DNA of 64,000 bases from Chloroflexota bacterium (GTDB lineage: Bacteria > Chloroflexota > Anaerolineae > Anaerolineales > Anaerolineaceae), in assembly GCA_012517865.1 (NCBI GenBank), contig JAAYUC010000016.1:1-64000 (forward strand), given 5' to 3'. Made by a program: the position numbers and the translations under genes. Below, piece after piece: positions 17,628 through 28,408 of this stretch; positions within the stretch are counted from its first letter, which is position 1, and every line of letters begins with the position of its first letter. The notes beneath the pieces are model-generated. The model saw only the letters and a list, made by a program, of their open reading frames with translations, was not told the origin of the DNA and did no database searches.

Positions 17628-19010
17628 ATGGAAATGGAAAATCTCGACCAGGCTTACCAGGACACCCTGGATTTTATTTACAGCTTTATCGATTTCAGCA
17701 TGAAGCGGCACCTGGATGACAGCCACCGCTTTTTCAAACTGGACCGCATGCGGCGGATGATGGATTTACTCGGAAACCCGCAGGATAAGTTTTTAAGCAT
17801 CCACGTGGCGGGCACCAAAGGCAAAGGCTCCACCGCCTCTCTCTGCGCGTCCGCACTGCGAGCTGCCGGGTACCGCGTGGGTTTATACACCTCACCACAC
17901 CTGCAGGAGTTTACCGAACGCATCCAAATAAACGGCTGCCAGATTGACCGACAGTCGCTGGTAAACCTCGCCGCCCGAATTCGCCCGCTGACAGAAAAAG
18001 TACCCGATATCACCACGTTTGAACTCACCACGGCGCTCGCGTTTCTCTTCTTCTTCGAAAGCAAGGTGAACATCGCCGTGATAGAAGTCGGGCTGGGCGG
18101 CAGGCTGGACGCCACCAATATCATCAACCCGCTTGTTTCGGTCATCACCCCCATTTCTTACGACCATACCGCCATTTTGGGAAATACGCTGTCCGAGATT
18201 GCGTCTGAAAAAGCCGGCATTATCAAACCCGGCATACCGGTGGTCTTAGCCCCGCAGGCCCCCGAAGCCGGGCAGGAACTGGTGCGTATCGCCCTGGAAC
18301 GCGGTTCGCCGCTGACACGGGCGGACCAGGCATATTCGCTAACCATCAACAGGCATTCTTTGCGGGCGCAGTCTGTAAGCATTGCTGCCCTGGGTGGCAG
18401 CCCTCTGGTGACCGCTTCGCTGGCAGACCCGGAGATTACCCTAACACTGCCTCTTTTAGGCGCGCACCAGGCGCAAAACGCGCTGACAGCGCTGGCAGCT
18501 TTGGACCAGGCCCGCGCGCAGGGGCTGGCGCTCTCCCGGGAGGACGTCCGAAAAGGCTTTGAACAGGTGGTGTGGCCGGCCCGTTTTGAAATCCTGCGCG
18601 AAAATCCGCCTGTGGTCATAGACTCAGCCCACAACGGGGATTCCATGAACCGCCTCAGACAGAGCCTGGATGATTATTTTCCCGGGCAAAAATTCTTGCT
18701 GGTCTTTGGCGCCTCTGCAGATAAGGAATTGGACGCCATGCTGACCGAAATCCTGCCGCGCGTGGAAAGCGTCATCACCACGCTCTCCACCCATCCGCGC
18801 GCCGCGGACCCCGTCAAATTGATGGAACAAATCCGGCCGTACGGCCTGCCAATCGAAGCGGTGAGCCCGGCGGAAGACGCGCTGGCGCTGGCGCTGGCTC
18901 GCGCGGGCACTGACACCGGCATTATCGTGGCTGGCAGCGTTTTCATCGCCGCTGCAGCAAGGGATATCTGGTATTCTGGTCTTAGTCAGGCTGATAAGTC
19001 CGGAGTATAA
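17628..19010 (+). CDS. folC: Folylpolyglutamate synthase/dihydrofolate synthase
   Basis: VAGTKGKGSTASLCASALRAAGYRVGLYTSPHLQEFTERI; Mur ligase fold. Confidence 0.93.
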   Translation: MEMENLDQAYQDTLDFIYSFIDFSMKRHLDDSHRFFKLDRMRRMMDLLGNPQDKFLSIHVAGTKGKGSTASLCASALRAAGYRVGLYTSPHLQEFTERIQINGCQIDRQSLVNLAARIRPLTEKVPDITTFELTTALAFLFFFESKVNIAVIEVGLGGRLDATNIINPLVSVITPISYDHTAILGNTLSEIASEKAGIIKPGIPVVLAPQAPEAGQELVRIALERGSPLTRADQAYSLTINRHSLRAQSVSIAALGGSPLVTASLADPEITLTLPLLGAHQAQNALTALAALDQARAQGLALSREDVRKGFEQVVWPARFEILRENPPVVIDSAHNGDSMNRLRQSLDDYFPGQKFLLVFGASADKELDAMLTEILPRVESVITTLSTHPRAADPVKLMEQIRPYGLPIEAVSPAEDALALALARAGTDTGIIVAGSVFIAAAARDIWYSGLSQADKSGV

Positions 19011-19049
19011 TTTCCAGCCCTGTAATAACACTCCGAGGAGTATTTTTTC

Positions 19050-21575
19050 GTGTATCGCGACCCATTTTTCTTTAACCAACTTAACCGGGATGACCCTTTT
19101 CAGGTATCCCGATTTTCGAGCCTGAGCAACCTGCGGAACGTGAAAGACAGAAAACGGGATAAAGAAGGTTTCCTTGTTGGCCCGGCAATCAACCTGGAAG
19201 ATATGCTCATGCTCCCGCACGCGATGGCGCCGCTGACCCTGGTCGATGACCCGGACACCCTAAAGACGCTTCAGGACGCCTATCAAAGCAACCAAACGCT
19301 TTTTGCCTGTTACTCCGCAATGGACCTTAACCTGGAAGATACCCAGGAAAAATATCTTGAGATTGGGCTGGAAGTGGCCGTTGGGAGTTTGATTAACCTC
19401 GATGCCGGCAGGCAGTCTGTCCTTTTGCAGGCCCGTCGCAGAATTAAAGTTGAAGATATCTGGCAGGAAGGCAGCCAGTTGATGATGCGCTGCCGGCCAA
19501 TCAAAGCCCGAAGGAGCAGCGCTGTTGTCCAAACCGCGCTGCGGCGCGCCGTGGTCGATAAGTTTAAAGACTACGCCAATCTGGTGGAGTTCCTCAATGA
19601 CGACGTTGTCGAATACGTCAGCTCAATAGAAGACAGCGGCGACCTGGCGGATATTGTATTATCCACCCTGGACCTGACCGAGGAAGAGCGTCTTGCTTTC
19701 CTGCTGGAAACAGACGGCAGCATCCGCCTGGAAGCAGCCCTGCGCAAATTGATGAATGAGACCCGCCTGTTGGAACTGGAAAACGAAATCCAAAATCGCG
19801 TCCAATCGGAACTTGACCGAAACCAGCGGGAAAACTACCTGCGCGAACAAATCTCCACCCTGCAGCGCGAACTGAACGACGGCAAACCCTCAGATCCAGA
19901 CTATCAGGAGTTGAGTGAGGCCCTGAGCAAAATTAACCTGCCGGAAGAAGCGCGGGAAGCCGCCGAAAAAGAGCTGGAGCGTTTTGCCGCCATGCCTTCA
20001 CTCTCGCCTGAAAGCGGAATGATTCAAACCTACCTGCGCTGGCTGATTGAACTCCCCTGGGATAAGGAAACGCAGGATAACCTCGATATCAACCATGCCA
20101 GGGAGATTCTGGAGAAGAACCACTTCGGGCTCAAGAAAGCCAAAGACCGGATTTTGGAATACCTGGCCGTCCGCAGCCTGAAACCAAAACGAAACCGACA
20201 GCCCATCTTGTGTTTTGTCGGTCCTCCTGGAACAGGGAAAACCTCTTTGGGCAAATCCATCGCCGACGCGCTGGAACGCAGCTTCGTGAGAGTCTCGTTG
20301 GGAGGCGTTCATGACGAAGCGGAAATCCGGGGGCACCGCCGGACGTATCTTGGCGCGCTGCCCGGCCGCATTCTGCAAACCATGCGCAAAGCCGGGACGA
20401 TTAATCCGGTCTTCATGCTGGATGAAATCGATAAACTCAGTGCGGATTTTCAGGGCGATCCAGCCGCCGCTTTGCTGGAAGTTCTGGACCCCGAGCAGAA
20501 CTATGCCTTCTCCGACCATTACCTTGAAGTCGCCTACGACCTCTCCAAGGTGCTGTTCATCACCACTGCCAATACAGTTTCCACCATCCCGCCCGCGCTG
20601 CTGGACCGTATGGAGTTAATTGAATTTCCTGGCTATATTCTGGAAGAGAAGGTGGCCATCGCCAGGCAGTTTCTCATCCCAAAACAACTGGAAGAAACCG
20701 GCCTGGAAGAGGAGCCAATCCATTTCTCGGCGGAGGCATTGCAGGCAATCATCGAGGGATATACCTACGAAGCCGGCGTCCGCAATCTTGAGCGCGAGAT
20801 TGGTTCTGTCCTCCGAAAAATCGCGCGCATGAAATCTGAAGGGAAAAGTTTCCCATTGGAAATTAGCGCGGACTTCGTCTCCGAACTGCTTGGGCCGGCG
20901 GAATTCTTCCCGGCGGTAGCGGAGCAAAATGACGAAATTGGAATGGCAACAGCCATTGCCTGGACGGAGAACGGCGGCGAAATTATGCCGGTTGAAGTGC
21001 TGGTCATCGAAGGCAAAGGCAACCTGCAGATGACCGGGCAGATTGGCGAAATCATGCAGGAGTCCGCTCAGGCTGCCCTGTCTTATCTCAAGTCCAAGCA
21101 AGAGACCTTCCAGATACCAACTGACTTTTTTGAGGAAATGGATATTCATATTCATGTCCCTGAAGGCTCAATCCCGAAAGACGGCCCAAGCGCCGGCATC
21201 ACGCTGGCGACCGCCCTCACCTCGGCCGTGCTGGGTGTGCCGGTACGGCACGAAGTCGCGATGACAGGCGAAATCACCCTGCGCGGCAGAGTGCTGCCAG
21301 TTGGCGGGGTGCGGGAGAAAGTCCTGGCAGCCAGCCGTTCCGGCATCCGCACCGTGCTGCTGCCGCGCAAAAATGAGAAAGACCTGCGCGAGATTCCGCC
21401 TCAGGTATTGAGCAAGCTCCAGATTGTCCTCGTGGACCACATGGACCAGGTTCTGGAAGCGGCACTGGCAGATAAGCCCATCAACCGCAAACCCAAACCA
21501 TCCGCCTCCCGCGGAAGAAAGAAAAAAAGCGCGCCTGACCAGCAGGACGCGCCCAAATCACCACAGGAGGGTTAG
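19050..21575 (+). CDS. lon: ATP-dependent Lon protease (GTG start)
   Basis: [18 protein letters not shown] Walker [16 protein letters not shown] catalytic Ser; SD GAGGAG upstream of GTG. Confidence 0.95.
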   Translation: MYRDPFFFNQLNRDDPFQVSRFSSLSNLRNVKDRKRDKEGFLVGPAINLEDMLMLPHAMAPLTLVDDPDTLKTLQDAYQSNQTLFACYSAMDLNLEDTQEKYLEIGLEVAVGSLINLDAGRQSVLLQARRRIKVEDIWQEGSQLMMRCRPIKARRSSAVVQTALRRAVVDKFKDYANLVEFLNDDVVEYVSSIEDSGDLADIVLSTLDLTEEERLAFLLETDGSIRLEAALRKLMNETRLLELENEIQNRVQSELDRNQRENYLREQISTLQRELNDGKPSDPDYQELSEALSKINLPEEAREAAEKELERFAAMPSLSPESGMIQTYLRWLIELPWDKETQDNLDINHAREILEKNHFGLKKAKDRILEYLAVRSLKPKRNRQPILCFVGPPGTGKTSLGKSIADALERSFVRVSLGGVHDEAEIRGHRRTYLGALPGRILQTMRKAGTINPVFMLDEIDKLSADFQGDPAAALLEVLDPEQNYAFSDHYLEVAYDLSKVLFITTANTVSTIPPALLDRMELIEFPGYILEEKVAIARQFLIPKQLEETGLEEEPIHFSAEALQAIIEGYTYEAGVRNLEREIGSVLRKIARMKSEGKSFPLEISADFVSELLGPAEFFPAVAEQNDEIGMATAIAWTENGGEIMPVEVLVIEGKGNLQMTGQIGEIMQESAQAALSYLKSKQETFQIPTDFFEEMDIHIHVPEGSIPKDGPSAGITLATALTSAVLGVPVRHEVAMTGEITLRGRVLPVGGVREKVLAASRSGIRTVLLPRKNEKDLREIPPQVLSKLQIVLVDHMDQVLEAALADKPINRKPKPSASRGRKKKSAPDQQDAPKSPQEG

Positions 21576-21576
21576 G

Positions 21577-22050
21577 TTATTCAGTTTCTTCAGGCGGAGT
21601 GTTTTGTACCTCTGCCTGAAGTGTTTTGATGCCGTTGCGCACCTGCGCCAGGATGCGGTTCATTTCCGCTTCCAGTTTCGTCAGTGTTTCCACCACATAA
21701 CGGTCGGCATCCCGTTGGGTCTGCGCGGCTTCCCGACGGGCCTGTTCGGTAATTTGCTCTGCTTTGGCCTGTGCCGCGAGAAAAACCTCGCTTTTCTCAA
21801 TCATCTTTTCGCTCTTCTCGCGCGCCAATGCCAGAGTGCGGTTAGCTTCTTCCTGCGCCTGCGCCAGAATGCGGTCTTTCTGGGCAATGATTTGCTGAGA
21901 CTTTTTAATATCATCGGGGATGGAAATGCGCATTTGGTCGATGATATCCATAAAGGCATTCTCATCCACAACCACGCTGCGGCTTAATGGAATGGGCCGG
22001 CTATTATTGAACAGTTCTTCCAAACGGTCTACCAGGTGAAGGATATCCAT
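21577..22050 (-). CDS. Coiled-coil DivIVA/ATP-synthase-b-like protein
   Basis: LFNNSRPIPLSRSVVVDENAFMDIIDQMRISIPDDIKKSQQI followed by long heptad region; start at MDILHLVDRL. Confidence 0.6.
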   Translation of the reverse strand: MDILHLVDRLEELFNNSRPIPLSRSVVVDENAFMDIIDQMRISIPDDIKKSQQIIAQKDRILAQAQEEANRTLALAREKSEKMIEKSEVFLAAQAKAEQITEQARREAAQTQRDADRYVVETLTKLEAEMNRILAQVRNGIKTLQAEVQNTPPEETE

Positions 22051-22182
22051 ATCTTTCTCCGTGAATACTGATGAATGCGCGTTAATCCAGTTTATCATGA
22101 ATTAAGGGCTTAAGCGAAATCTTTTTCCTGCCCCGGTCGGCTCCGATAAATACGCCGCAGTGCGACATCTGTAATCGTTGGT

Positions 22183-22707
22183 TTAGTCCTTCAACGAAGT
22201 TCCCGGCACCACTGTCTGATTGTGGCCTAAGATTCGGAATTTATCCCGCAGTGCCGCCTGAACGTAATCCGGAACCATGCTGGAAACGTCGCCGTCCAGT
22301 GAGGCGATTTCCTTGACTGTGCTTGAGGAGAGGAAGGTGTTTTGCTCGGTGGTAATCAGCGCGATGACGTCAATATCCGCTTCCAGACGTTTGTTTGCCA
22401 GCGCCATGCGGAACTCATACTCAAAATCCGAGAAAACGCGCAGTCCTCTTACGATTGCCTTTGCGCCAATTTCTCTCGCAAAGCTCACCGTGAGCACCTG
22501 GTACCCAACGACGCTCACATTGGGCAGTCCCTCCATAGCCCGTTCGACCAATGCTATCCGCTCCTCAGGACTGAACAGCAGCGATTTAATCGGTTTATCG
22601 TAGACAGCCACCACCACTTCATCAAACAAACGCGCCGCGCGGCGGGCGATATCAATATGTCCGTAGTGGATAGGGTCAAAAGTTCCAGGAAATAATACTT
22701 TTGTCAT
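22183..22707 (-). CDS. coaD: Pantetheine-phosphate adenylyltransferase
   Basis: FPGTFDPIHYGHIDIARRA, VRGLRVFSDFEYEFRMALANKRLE, SSSTVKEIASLDGDVS. Confidence 0.96.
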   Translation of the reverse strand: MTKVLFPGTFDPIHYGHIDIARRAARLFDEVVVAVYDKPIKSLLFSPEERIALVERAMEGLPNVSVVGYQVLTVSFAREIGAKAIVRGLRVFSDFEYEFRMALANKRLEADIDVIALITTEQNTFLSSSTVKEIASLDGDVSSMVPDYVQAALRDKFRILGHNQTVVPGTSLKD

Positions 22708-25187
22708 CAGCTCACATCTCCATTACCGCCAGCAGACGGCCAGAAATTTTCAACAGCGCGTTTCAGCGCCTGGTTTTCTTCAGAGGTCAGCTCCGGATCT
22801 TGCGCCAGTAGTTGTTCAGCAATCGCGCGGGCTTTTTGTATCAAACGCACATCTGCCAGGTTGGCCATTTTCAGGTCCACAAATCCTGCCTGCCTGGTGC
22901 CCAAAAAGTCTCCCGGTCCGCGCTGTTGGAGGTCTTTTTCCGCCAGGACAAAACCGTCATTGGTCTGGGTCATCACAGCCAGCCGTTCATTTTCTGCTGA
23001 ACTATCGCTTTCGGGAATGAGAACGCAGAAAGACTGCGCGTCTCCTCTGCCAACGCGGCCGCGGAACTGATGCAGCTGCGCCAGGCCAAATCGGTTTGCC
23101 CCCTCAATCACCATGATTGTGGCGTTGGGAACGTCCACACCCACTTCAACCACGGACGTGGAAACGAGGATGTCATACTCTCTATTTCGAAAGGCCAGCA
23201 TCACAGCGTCTTTATCCGCCGGTTTCATTCTTCCGTGTACCAAACCAACCTTCAGGTGCGGGAAAGCTTCTTCCTGCAGGCGCTGCTGTTCTTCCACGGC
23301 CGCCCTGACTTCCTCGTTTTCGCCCTGTTCCACCAGAGGATAGATAATAAAGGCCTGATGGCCAGCCTGAACCTGTTCCTCAATCATTTCATAAACGGCG
23401 TGGCGTTCGTACGGATATGCTATGCGGGTCTCGATTGGAAGTCTGCCAGCAGGCATTTCATCCATGATGCTCACATCCAAATCCCCAAATATCGTCAGCT
23501 GCAAAGAGCGGGGGATTGGCGTGGCAGTCATCACCAACAGGTGCGGGTTGTTCCCTTTCGCGCGTAAGGCTGCGCGCTGCTGCACCCCAAAGCGGTGCTG
23601 TTCGTCTACCACAACCATCTGCAGATTCTGAAAGCTGACCGGCTCCTCGATCAGGGCGTGCGTGCCCACCAGAAGTTTAACATAGCCGTCTTGCAGGCCT
23701 GTAAGGATTTGGCGGCGTTCTGCCGCGCTGGTATCGCCGGTTAGCAAGCGCACCTGGTCGGGGGCAAGAAAGGCGGGGTGCGCCCCGTGCGTTTCGGTAA
23801 GCAGGCTCCGAATCGTCCGGTAGTGCTGCTCCGCCAGAATTCCCGTAGGGGCCATAAGCGCGGCCTGCCCGCCTCCCTCAATTACAATGGACATACCCAA
23901 TACCGCGACAATCGTCTTCCCCGAGCCCACGTCGCCCTGCAGCAGGCGGTTCATGGGGTGCGGGCTGGCCACATCTTTGCGAATCTCTTCCAACGCTCGC
24001 GTCTGCGCGTTGGTCAAGGCATACGGCAGCCCCTGTACGCGCTCTTTCAGCCAGGCGTCGCTCACGGAGAACGGCGTGCCGGTCAGGTCCTGCCATTGTC
24101 TTTTCTGGCGGATTACCCCGACCTGCAATAGGAAAATCTCATCAAAGGCGAAACGCCTTTGCGCTGCCCTCAGGTGTTCGTGTGAATCAGGAAAGTGAAT
24201 TTGCGCCAGCGCTTCCGGAAGCGGAATCACCTGCGCTCTTTCGCGCACCGCCTCGGGTAAAAATTCCGGCACCCGCGCTGCCCAGAACTGCGAAACATTG
24301 AATTGCGTCTTGCGCAGCCAGCGCTGAGAGATTTGCGCGCTGAGCGGATAAACCGGCACAATCCGGTTAGTATTCAACTGCTGCTGGTCTACGGACTCGT
24401 AATCGGGGTGGAACATCGCCAGCCTGCCGCTGCTGGTTTCCACCTTGCCAGAGATGGTGATGAACATTCCAATCTTCAGGTAGCGCTGCACGTAGGTCTG
24501 GTTAAACCAGATGAGCCGCAGCACGCCGGTGGCATCCGAAACAATTACCTCCGTCACGAGCTTTCCTCTGCCGGTACGCATTGTCCTGATATCCACCACT
24601 TTCGCGAGAATTGTTACCTCCTCGCCGTAGCGCAGCTGCTGAATGGATTTCAGCTGCGAATAATCATCGTAACGGCGGGGAAACAGGTAGAGTAAATCCT
24701 TTATGGTAAACACATTCAGTTTTTCCAGGTTTTTTGCCTGTTTTTCCCCAATGCCGCGGATTTTTACCACCGGCGCGTTCAACCCGGCATTCGAAGTATC
24801 CAGCAGTGCTGCTCCGCCCAACTTGCGGGATACCTGATTCAACGGGCTTTTTGTATGAGCAGCATCGCGCGGCTTTTCCTGGGGCGCGGGCGCGTCATGC
24901 TTGCGCGGTTCGGGCGGTGGTGTTTCCAGCGCGCTTAAATCCGGAATTTGCAGAAGCGCGGCAATTTCCAGCAGCGTTTGCCGGCGGGCGGCTGAATCCA
25001 ACGTGTGGTAAGCTGCCAGCTTTTCAGCCACCGATGGAATGAGCCGCTCTGACAAACCGGCTTCCCGGGCGTCAGAAAGCCAGGCTTCGCTCAGCCGTTT
25101 CATGCCCCCGTAGACAGCCTTATCCAGAAAGCCCTGACTGGCTTCCAGACGGAAAATTTTCCCGTATTTTTCGCTGATATTTGCCAT
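22707..25187 (-). CDS. recG: ATP-dependent DNA helicase RecG
   Basis: LLQGDVGSGKTIVA, VVVDEQHRFGVQQR, MTATPIPRSL, QFRGRVGRG. Confidence 0.96.
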   Translation of the reverse strand: MANISEKYGKIFRLEASQGFLDKAVYGGMKRLSEAWLSDAREAGLSERLIPSVAEKLAAYHTLDSAARRQTLLEIAALLQIPDLSALETPPPEPRKHDAPAPQEKPRDAAHTKSPLNQVSRKLGGAALLDTSNAGLNAPVVKIRGIGEKQAKNLEKLNVFTIKDLLYLFPRRYDDYSQLKSIQQLRYGEEVTILAKVVDIRTMRTGRGKLVTEVIVSDATGVLRLIWFNQTYVQRYLKIGMFITISGKVETSSGRLAMFHPDYESVDQQQLNTNRIVPVYPLSAQISQRWLRKTQFNVSQFWAARVPEFLPEAVRERAQVIPLPEALAQIHFPDSHEHLRAAQRRFAFDEIFLLQVGVIRQKRQWQDLTGTPFSVSDAWLKERVQGLPYALTNAQTRALEEIRKDVASPHPMNRLLQGDVGSGKTIVAVLGMSIVIEGGGQAALMAPTGILAEQHYRTIRSLLTETHGAHPAFLAPDQVRLLTGDTSAAERRQILTGLQDGYVKLLVGTHALIEEPVSFQNLQMVVVDEQHRFGVQQRAALRAKGNNPHLLVMTATPIPRSLQLTIFGDLDVSIMDEMPAGRLPIETRIAYPYERHAVYEMIEEQVQAGHQAFIIYPLVEQGENEEVRAAVEEQQRLQEEAFPHLKVGLVHGRMKPADKDAVMLAFRNREYDILVSTSVVEVGVDVPNATIMVIEGANRFGLAQLHQFRGRVGRGDAQSFCVLIPESDSSAENERLAVMTQTNDGFVLAEKDLQQRGPGDFLGTRQAGFVDLKMANLADVRLIQKARAIAEQLLAQDPELTSEENQALKRAVENFWPSAGGNGDVS

Positions 25188-25267
25188 GATTGAGGATAAT
25201 GATACCCGATTCTCTCGCAGCTCAGCAGCTTCTACATTGAGGATAATAAAGCGGGTTCAGGTTTGAC

Positions 25268-25301
25268 CGTAAAAGAAAAAACCGGCAGCGCTGCCGGTTT
25301 T
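25268..25301 (-). terminator. Terminator for the Asp23/DAK operon
   Basis: Perfect palindrome AAAACCGGCAGC|GCTGCCGGTTTT, followed on the minus strand by T-rich TTTTTTCTTTT. Confidence 0.85.
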
Positions 25302-25315
25302 AGTAGACTTTTTGG

Positions 25316-26998
25316 TTACTCAATCGCCACGATTAGTTGATAGTAGGGCTGCCCGCCGTCGTGAACTTCCACTTCGTGGTCGGGATAGCGTTCGCGAACT
25401 TTATCCACCATCTGGTTGACGCGCGGAAGTGTCATGCCTTCACCATAGAAGAGCGTTATCCGCTCATAGTCCTCCACTTTCGCGGCAGTTAAGAGTTGGG
25501 TCAGCGCATCATCAACCGTATCCGTGGAAATAATCAATTTTCCATCCAGCAAGGCAATGACGCTGTTTTTCTCCACATGCACGTCGTCAATCGTGACATC
25601 GCGGGTCGCGGTAGTGATTTCGCCTGTGTGCACTTCGGTGATTGCTTCCAGCATGGATTCTTCATTCTCTGCCAGCGTGCCTTCCGGCAGCAAACGCAGC
25701 ATGGCGGCAAACCCCTGCGGCGCGTTGCGGGTCGGGATGACAACGATTTGTTTCACGCTGACCTTTGCCGCGTTTTGTGCCGCCAGGATTATGTTTTTAT
25801 TGTTGGGAAGGATGATAATTTTATCCGTGGGAAGATTCTCAAAAGCGGCGACAATTTCCTTAACGCTCGGATTCATCGTCTGCCCGCCGGACACAACCGC
25901 CGCGGCGCCCAGGCTGGCGAAAATGCGCGTCAGGCCTTCACCGGGGGAAACTGCCACTACCGCGACCTGCCCCGGTTCAACCGGCGCGAATTTCACTTTT
26001 GCGGTTTCTTCTTTTTGAGAATTCATCTGGTCCTGTAAATTTTCCATCGCGATTTTCTTTACAATACCCAGATTTTCCGTGTACTCAATTGGAGCGTAAC
26101 GCTTATCCAGAGGTACGTGGATATGCATGCGGTAAATTCCGTCGCCTTCGCCGACCTGAATGCTGGTGCCAATTTCGCTCAAACCGTTGTAATATGCTTC
26201 AAGGGAAAAATCCGGGTGAGGCGCGAAGTCAATCACGACTTCATAGTCCTGGCCTTCTTCCACTGTTTCCAGGGTGTTGGCGAGGTCTAATTCAGAGAGC
26301 GGCTTAACGACAGCTGTGGAGACATCCAGCGACTTTCCTTCCAGTAAACGGAGCATGCCTTCAAAGATATAAAACAGCCCGGTTCCGCCAGAATCTACCA
26401 CGCCGGCCTGTTTAAGAATTGGCAGGAGTTCCGGCGTGCGCCTGACGCTCTCCTCGCCCGCGGTGACAATCGTAATCAGCAAGTCGCTGAGCTTGGAATC
26501 CGGTTTGATACTGGTCTCTACCGCGGCGGTAATATCCTTGATGACTGTCAGAATTGTGCCTTCCACCGGCCGCACGACACCTTTATAGGCCGTGTTGCGA
26601 GCTTCTTGCAGCGCTCGGACAAAAAGCGCGCTGTCCATCGTTTCGTAGTGGTCCAATGCGCGCGAAAAGCCGCGCCAAATCTGTGAAAGTATTACGCCCG
26701 AATTACCGCGCGCGCCCATCAGGGCGCCCTGCGCGAAAGTGTGCGCCATTTCGCCCACGTTCTTTGTCACTTTGGATTCAGCTTCGGTAAAAGCTGCCTG
26801 CATGGTCAGCACCATATTGGTGCCGGTATCCCCGTCGGGAACAGGAAATACGTTTAGAGAGTTGACATGCTGCTGGTTGGTTGTCAGCCAGATAAGACCG
26901 GCTTCGAACAACAACTTTAAACCTTCGCCATCCAATGGGGACTGAACCAGGCGGTGCCGTTCAGCCTCAGATAGAATGGCTATCGTCTTTCCATTCAT
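25316..26998 (-). CDS. DAK2/DegV-linked kinase-domain protein (FakA/YloV-like)
   Basis: LTTNQQHVNSLNVFPVPDGDTGTNMVLTMQAA, MGARGNSGVILSQI; adjacent to Asp23 family gene. Confidence 0.9.
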   Translation of the reverse strand: MNGKTIAILSEAERHRLVQSPLDGEGLKLLFEAGLIWLTTNQQHVNSLNVFPVPDGDTGTNMVLTMQAAFTEAESKVTKNVGEMAHTFAQGALMGARGNSGVILSQIWRGFSRALDHYETMDSALFVRALQEARNTAYKGVVRPVEGTILTVIKDITAAVETSIKPDSKLSDLLITIVTAGEESVRRTPELLPILKQAGVVDSGGTGLFYIFEGMLRLLEGKSLDVSTAVVKPLSELDLANTLETVEEGQDYEVVIDFAPHPDFSLEAYYNGLSEIGTSIQVGEGDGIYRMHIHVPLDKRYAPIEYTENLGIVKKIAMENLQDQMNSQKEETAKVKFAPVEPGQVAVVAVSPGEGLTRIFASLGAAAVVSGGQTMNPSVKEIVAAFENLPTDKIIILPNNKNIILAAQNAAKVSVKQIVVIPTRNAPQGFAAMLRLLPEGTLAENEESMLEAITEVHTGEITTATRDVTIDDVHVEKNSVIALLDGKLIISTDTVDDALTQLLTAAKVEDYERITLFYGEGMTLPRVNQMVDKVRERYPDHEVEVHDGGQPYYQLIVAIE

Positions 26999-27029
26999 AA
27001 AACCTCGATAAACAATTAAGTAATGATGC

Positions 27030-27386
27030 CTAATCCGGATTGCTGATTCTGAGGCCGCGCACGTGCACGTTCACCCGAATCACAGGAATGCCCATTGTTT
27101 TTTCAACGTTGTATTTCACAGCCTCCGCGACAGAATCGGTCACTGTTTTAATGCGCAAGCCGTATTCAATTACCAGATACACATCCAGGTAAAGACCTTC
27201 GTCGTCAGCTGTCACATTGATGCCGTAAGAACTGTTCCTGCGTAAGAGCTGACCGGCAGCCTCGAAAACATTTGCCGGGGCAAGGCTGATAACGCCGTAA
27301 GATTGCAGAGCAGCATGCCGCGCAACGGATTTAATCGCTTGTGGGAGAATATAAATTCGTCCTAATGGATTTTGCTGACTTGTCAT
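27030..27386 (-). CDS. Asp23/Gls24 family envelope stress protein
   Basis: GRIYILPQAIKSVARHAALQSYGVISLAP; VTDSVAEAVKYNVEKTMGIPVIRVNVHVRGLR. Confidence 0.88.
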   Translation of the reverse strand: MTSQQNPLGRIYILPQAIKSVARHAALQSYGVISLAPANVFEAAGQLLRRNSSYGINVTADDEGLYLDVYLVIEYGLRIKTVTDSVAEAVKYNVEKTMGIPVIRVNVHVRGLRISNPD

Positions 27387-27511
27387 TTTCAGTTTTCTCT
27401 CTTCTCTAATCGCGACTTGATTCTTGTGCCAATGTGTGATATTATCATCGACTGCTTGGGTCGGTCAATCCTTCCCAACCTCGACATTATACTGTATGAA
27501 AGGAAATCGAG

Positions 27512-27697
27512 ATGGCAAAGTGCGATCATTGTGGTAAATCAACCAGTTTCGGTCATAATCGCAGCCACTCTCTTGTCGCGACCCGGCGCGAGTTCCGCCC
27601 AAACCTTCAGCGGATCACTGTGTTCGAAAACGGCAAGAAAGTTCGCAAGGTACTGTGCGCGCGCTGTATTAAGACCCTGACCAAAGCATTCAATTAA
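27512..27697 (+). CDS. rpmB: 50S ribosomal protein L28
   Basis: MAKCDHCGKSTSFGHNRSHSLVATRREFRPNLQRI. Confidence 0.95.
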   Translation: MAKCDHCGKSTSFGHNRSHSLVATRREFRPNLQRITVFENGKKVRKVLCARCIKTLTKAFN

Positions 27698-27718
27698 TTA
27701 ACACGTATACTGATAAAA

Positions 27719-27740
27719 AGTCGCTCAGGCGGCTTTTTTT
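27719..27740 (+). terminator. Rho-independent terminator of rpmB
   Basis: AGTCGC-tcag-GCGGCT stem followed by T-run. Confidence 0.75.
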
Positions 27741-28402
27741 CATTTAACCAGAGCCTTTCGCAAACTGGCAATGCCCGCGCTGATGCCGCCGGGGTGTCCA
27801 AAGACCGCTGTCCCCGCGACAAAATCTCTTGCGCCGGCTTCATAGACCGCGGCAATTGTTTCCGCGTCAATCCCGCCGTCCACCTGGATGACCGCATCTG
27901 AACCGATTTCCTGAAGCAGCTCGCGTGTACGGCGCACTTTATCCACAGCTGAAGGAATAAATTTTTGACCGCCAAAACCAGGGTTGACCGACATAATCAG
28001 CACCAGGTCAAACATTCCGGAAAGATAACGCAGGCCGTCCACCGGTGTGGCGGGATTGAAGGTAATCCCCGGCGCCGCGCCAAGGTCGCGGATGCGCTGT
28101 AAGGTGCGGTGGATATGCGGGCAGGTCTCATGATGCACCGTGATGGCATCCGCTCCCGCCTCCACAAATGCTTCCAGGTGCTTTTCAGGTTCAACAATCA
28201 TCAGATGCACGTCCAGGGGCAGAGATGTGACCTTTTTACACGCCCTGACAATGACCGGGCCGAAGCTGATATTCGGGACGAAGCGTCCATCCATGACATC
28301 AATATGAATTTTGTCCGCGCCGGCGCTTTCGCACTCGCGTAAATCATGGATGAGGTTTCCCAGGTTGGCGGAGAGAATGGAGGGGGAAATTGTGGCGCGC
28401 AT
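27740..28402 (-). CDS. rpe: Ribulose-phosphate 3-epimerase
   Basis: ISPSILSANLGNL, HIDVMDGRFVPNISFGP, MSVNPGFGGQKFIP. Confidence 0.96.
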   Translation of the reverse strand: MRATISPSILSANLGNLIHDLRECESAGADKIHIDVMDGRFVPNISFGPVIVRACKKVTSLPLDVHLMIVEPEKHLEAFVEAGADAITVHHETCPHIHRTLQRIRDLGAAPGITFNPATPVDGLRYLSGMFDLVLIMSVNPGFGGQKFIPSAVDKVRRTRELLQEIGSDAVIQVDGGIDAETIAAVYEAGARDFVAGTAVFGHPGGISAGIASLRKALVK

Positions 28403-28408
28403 AAAGCC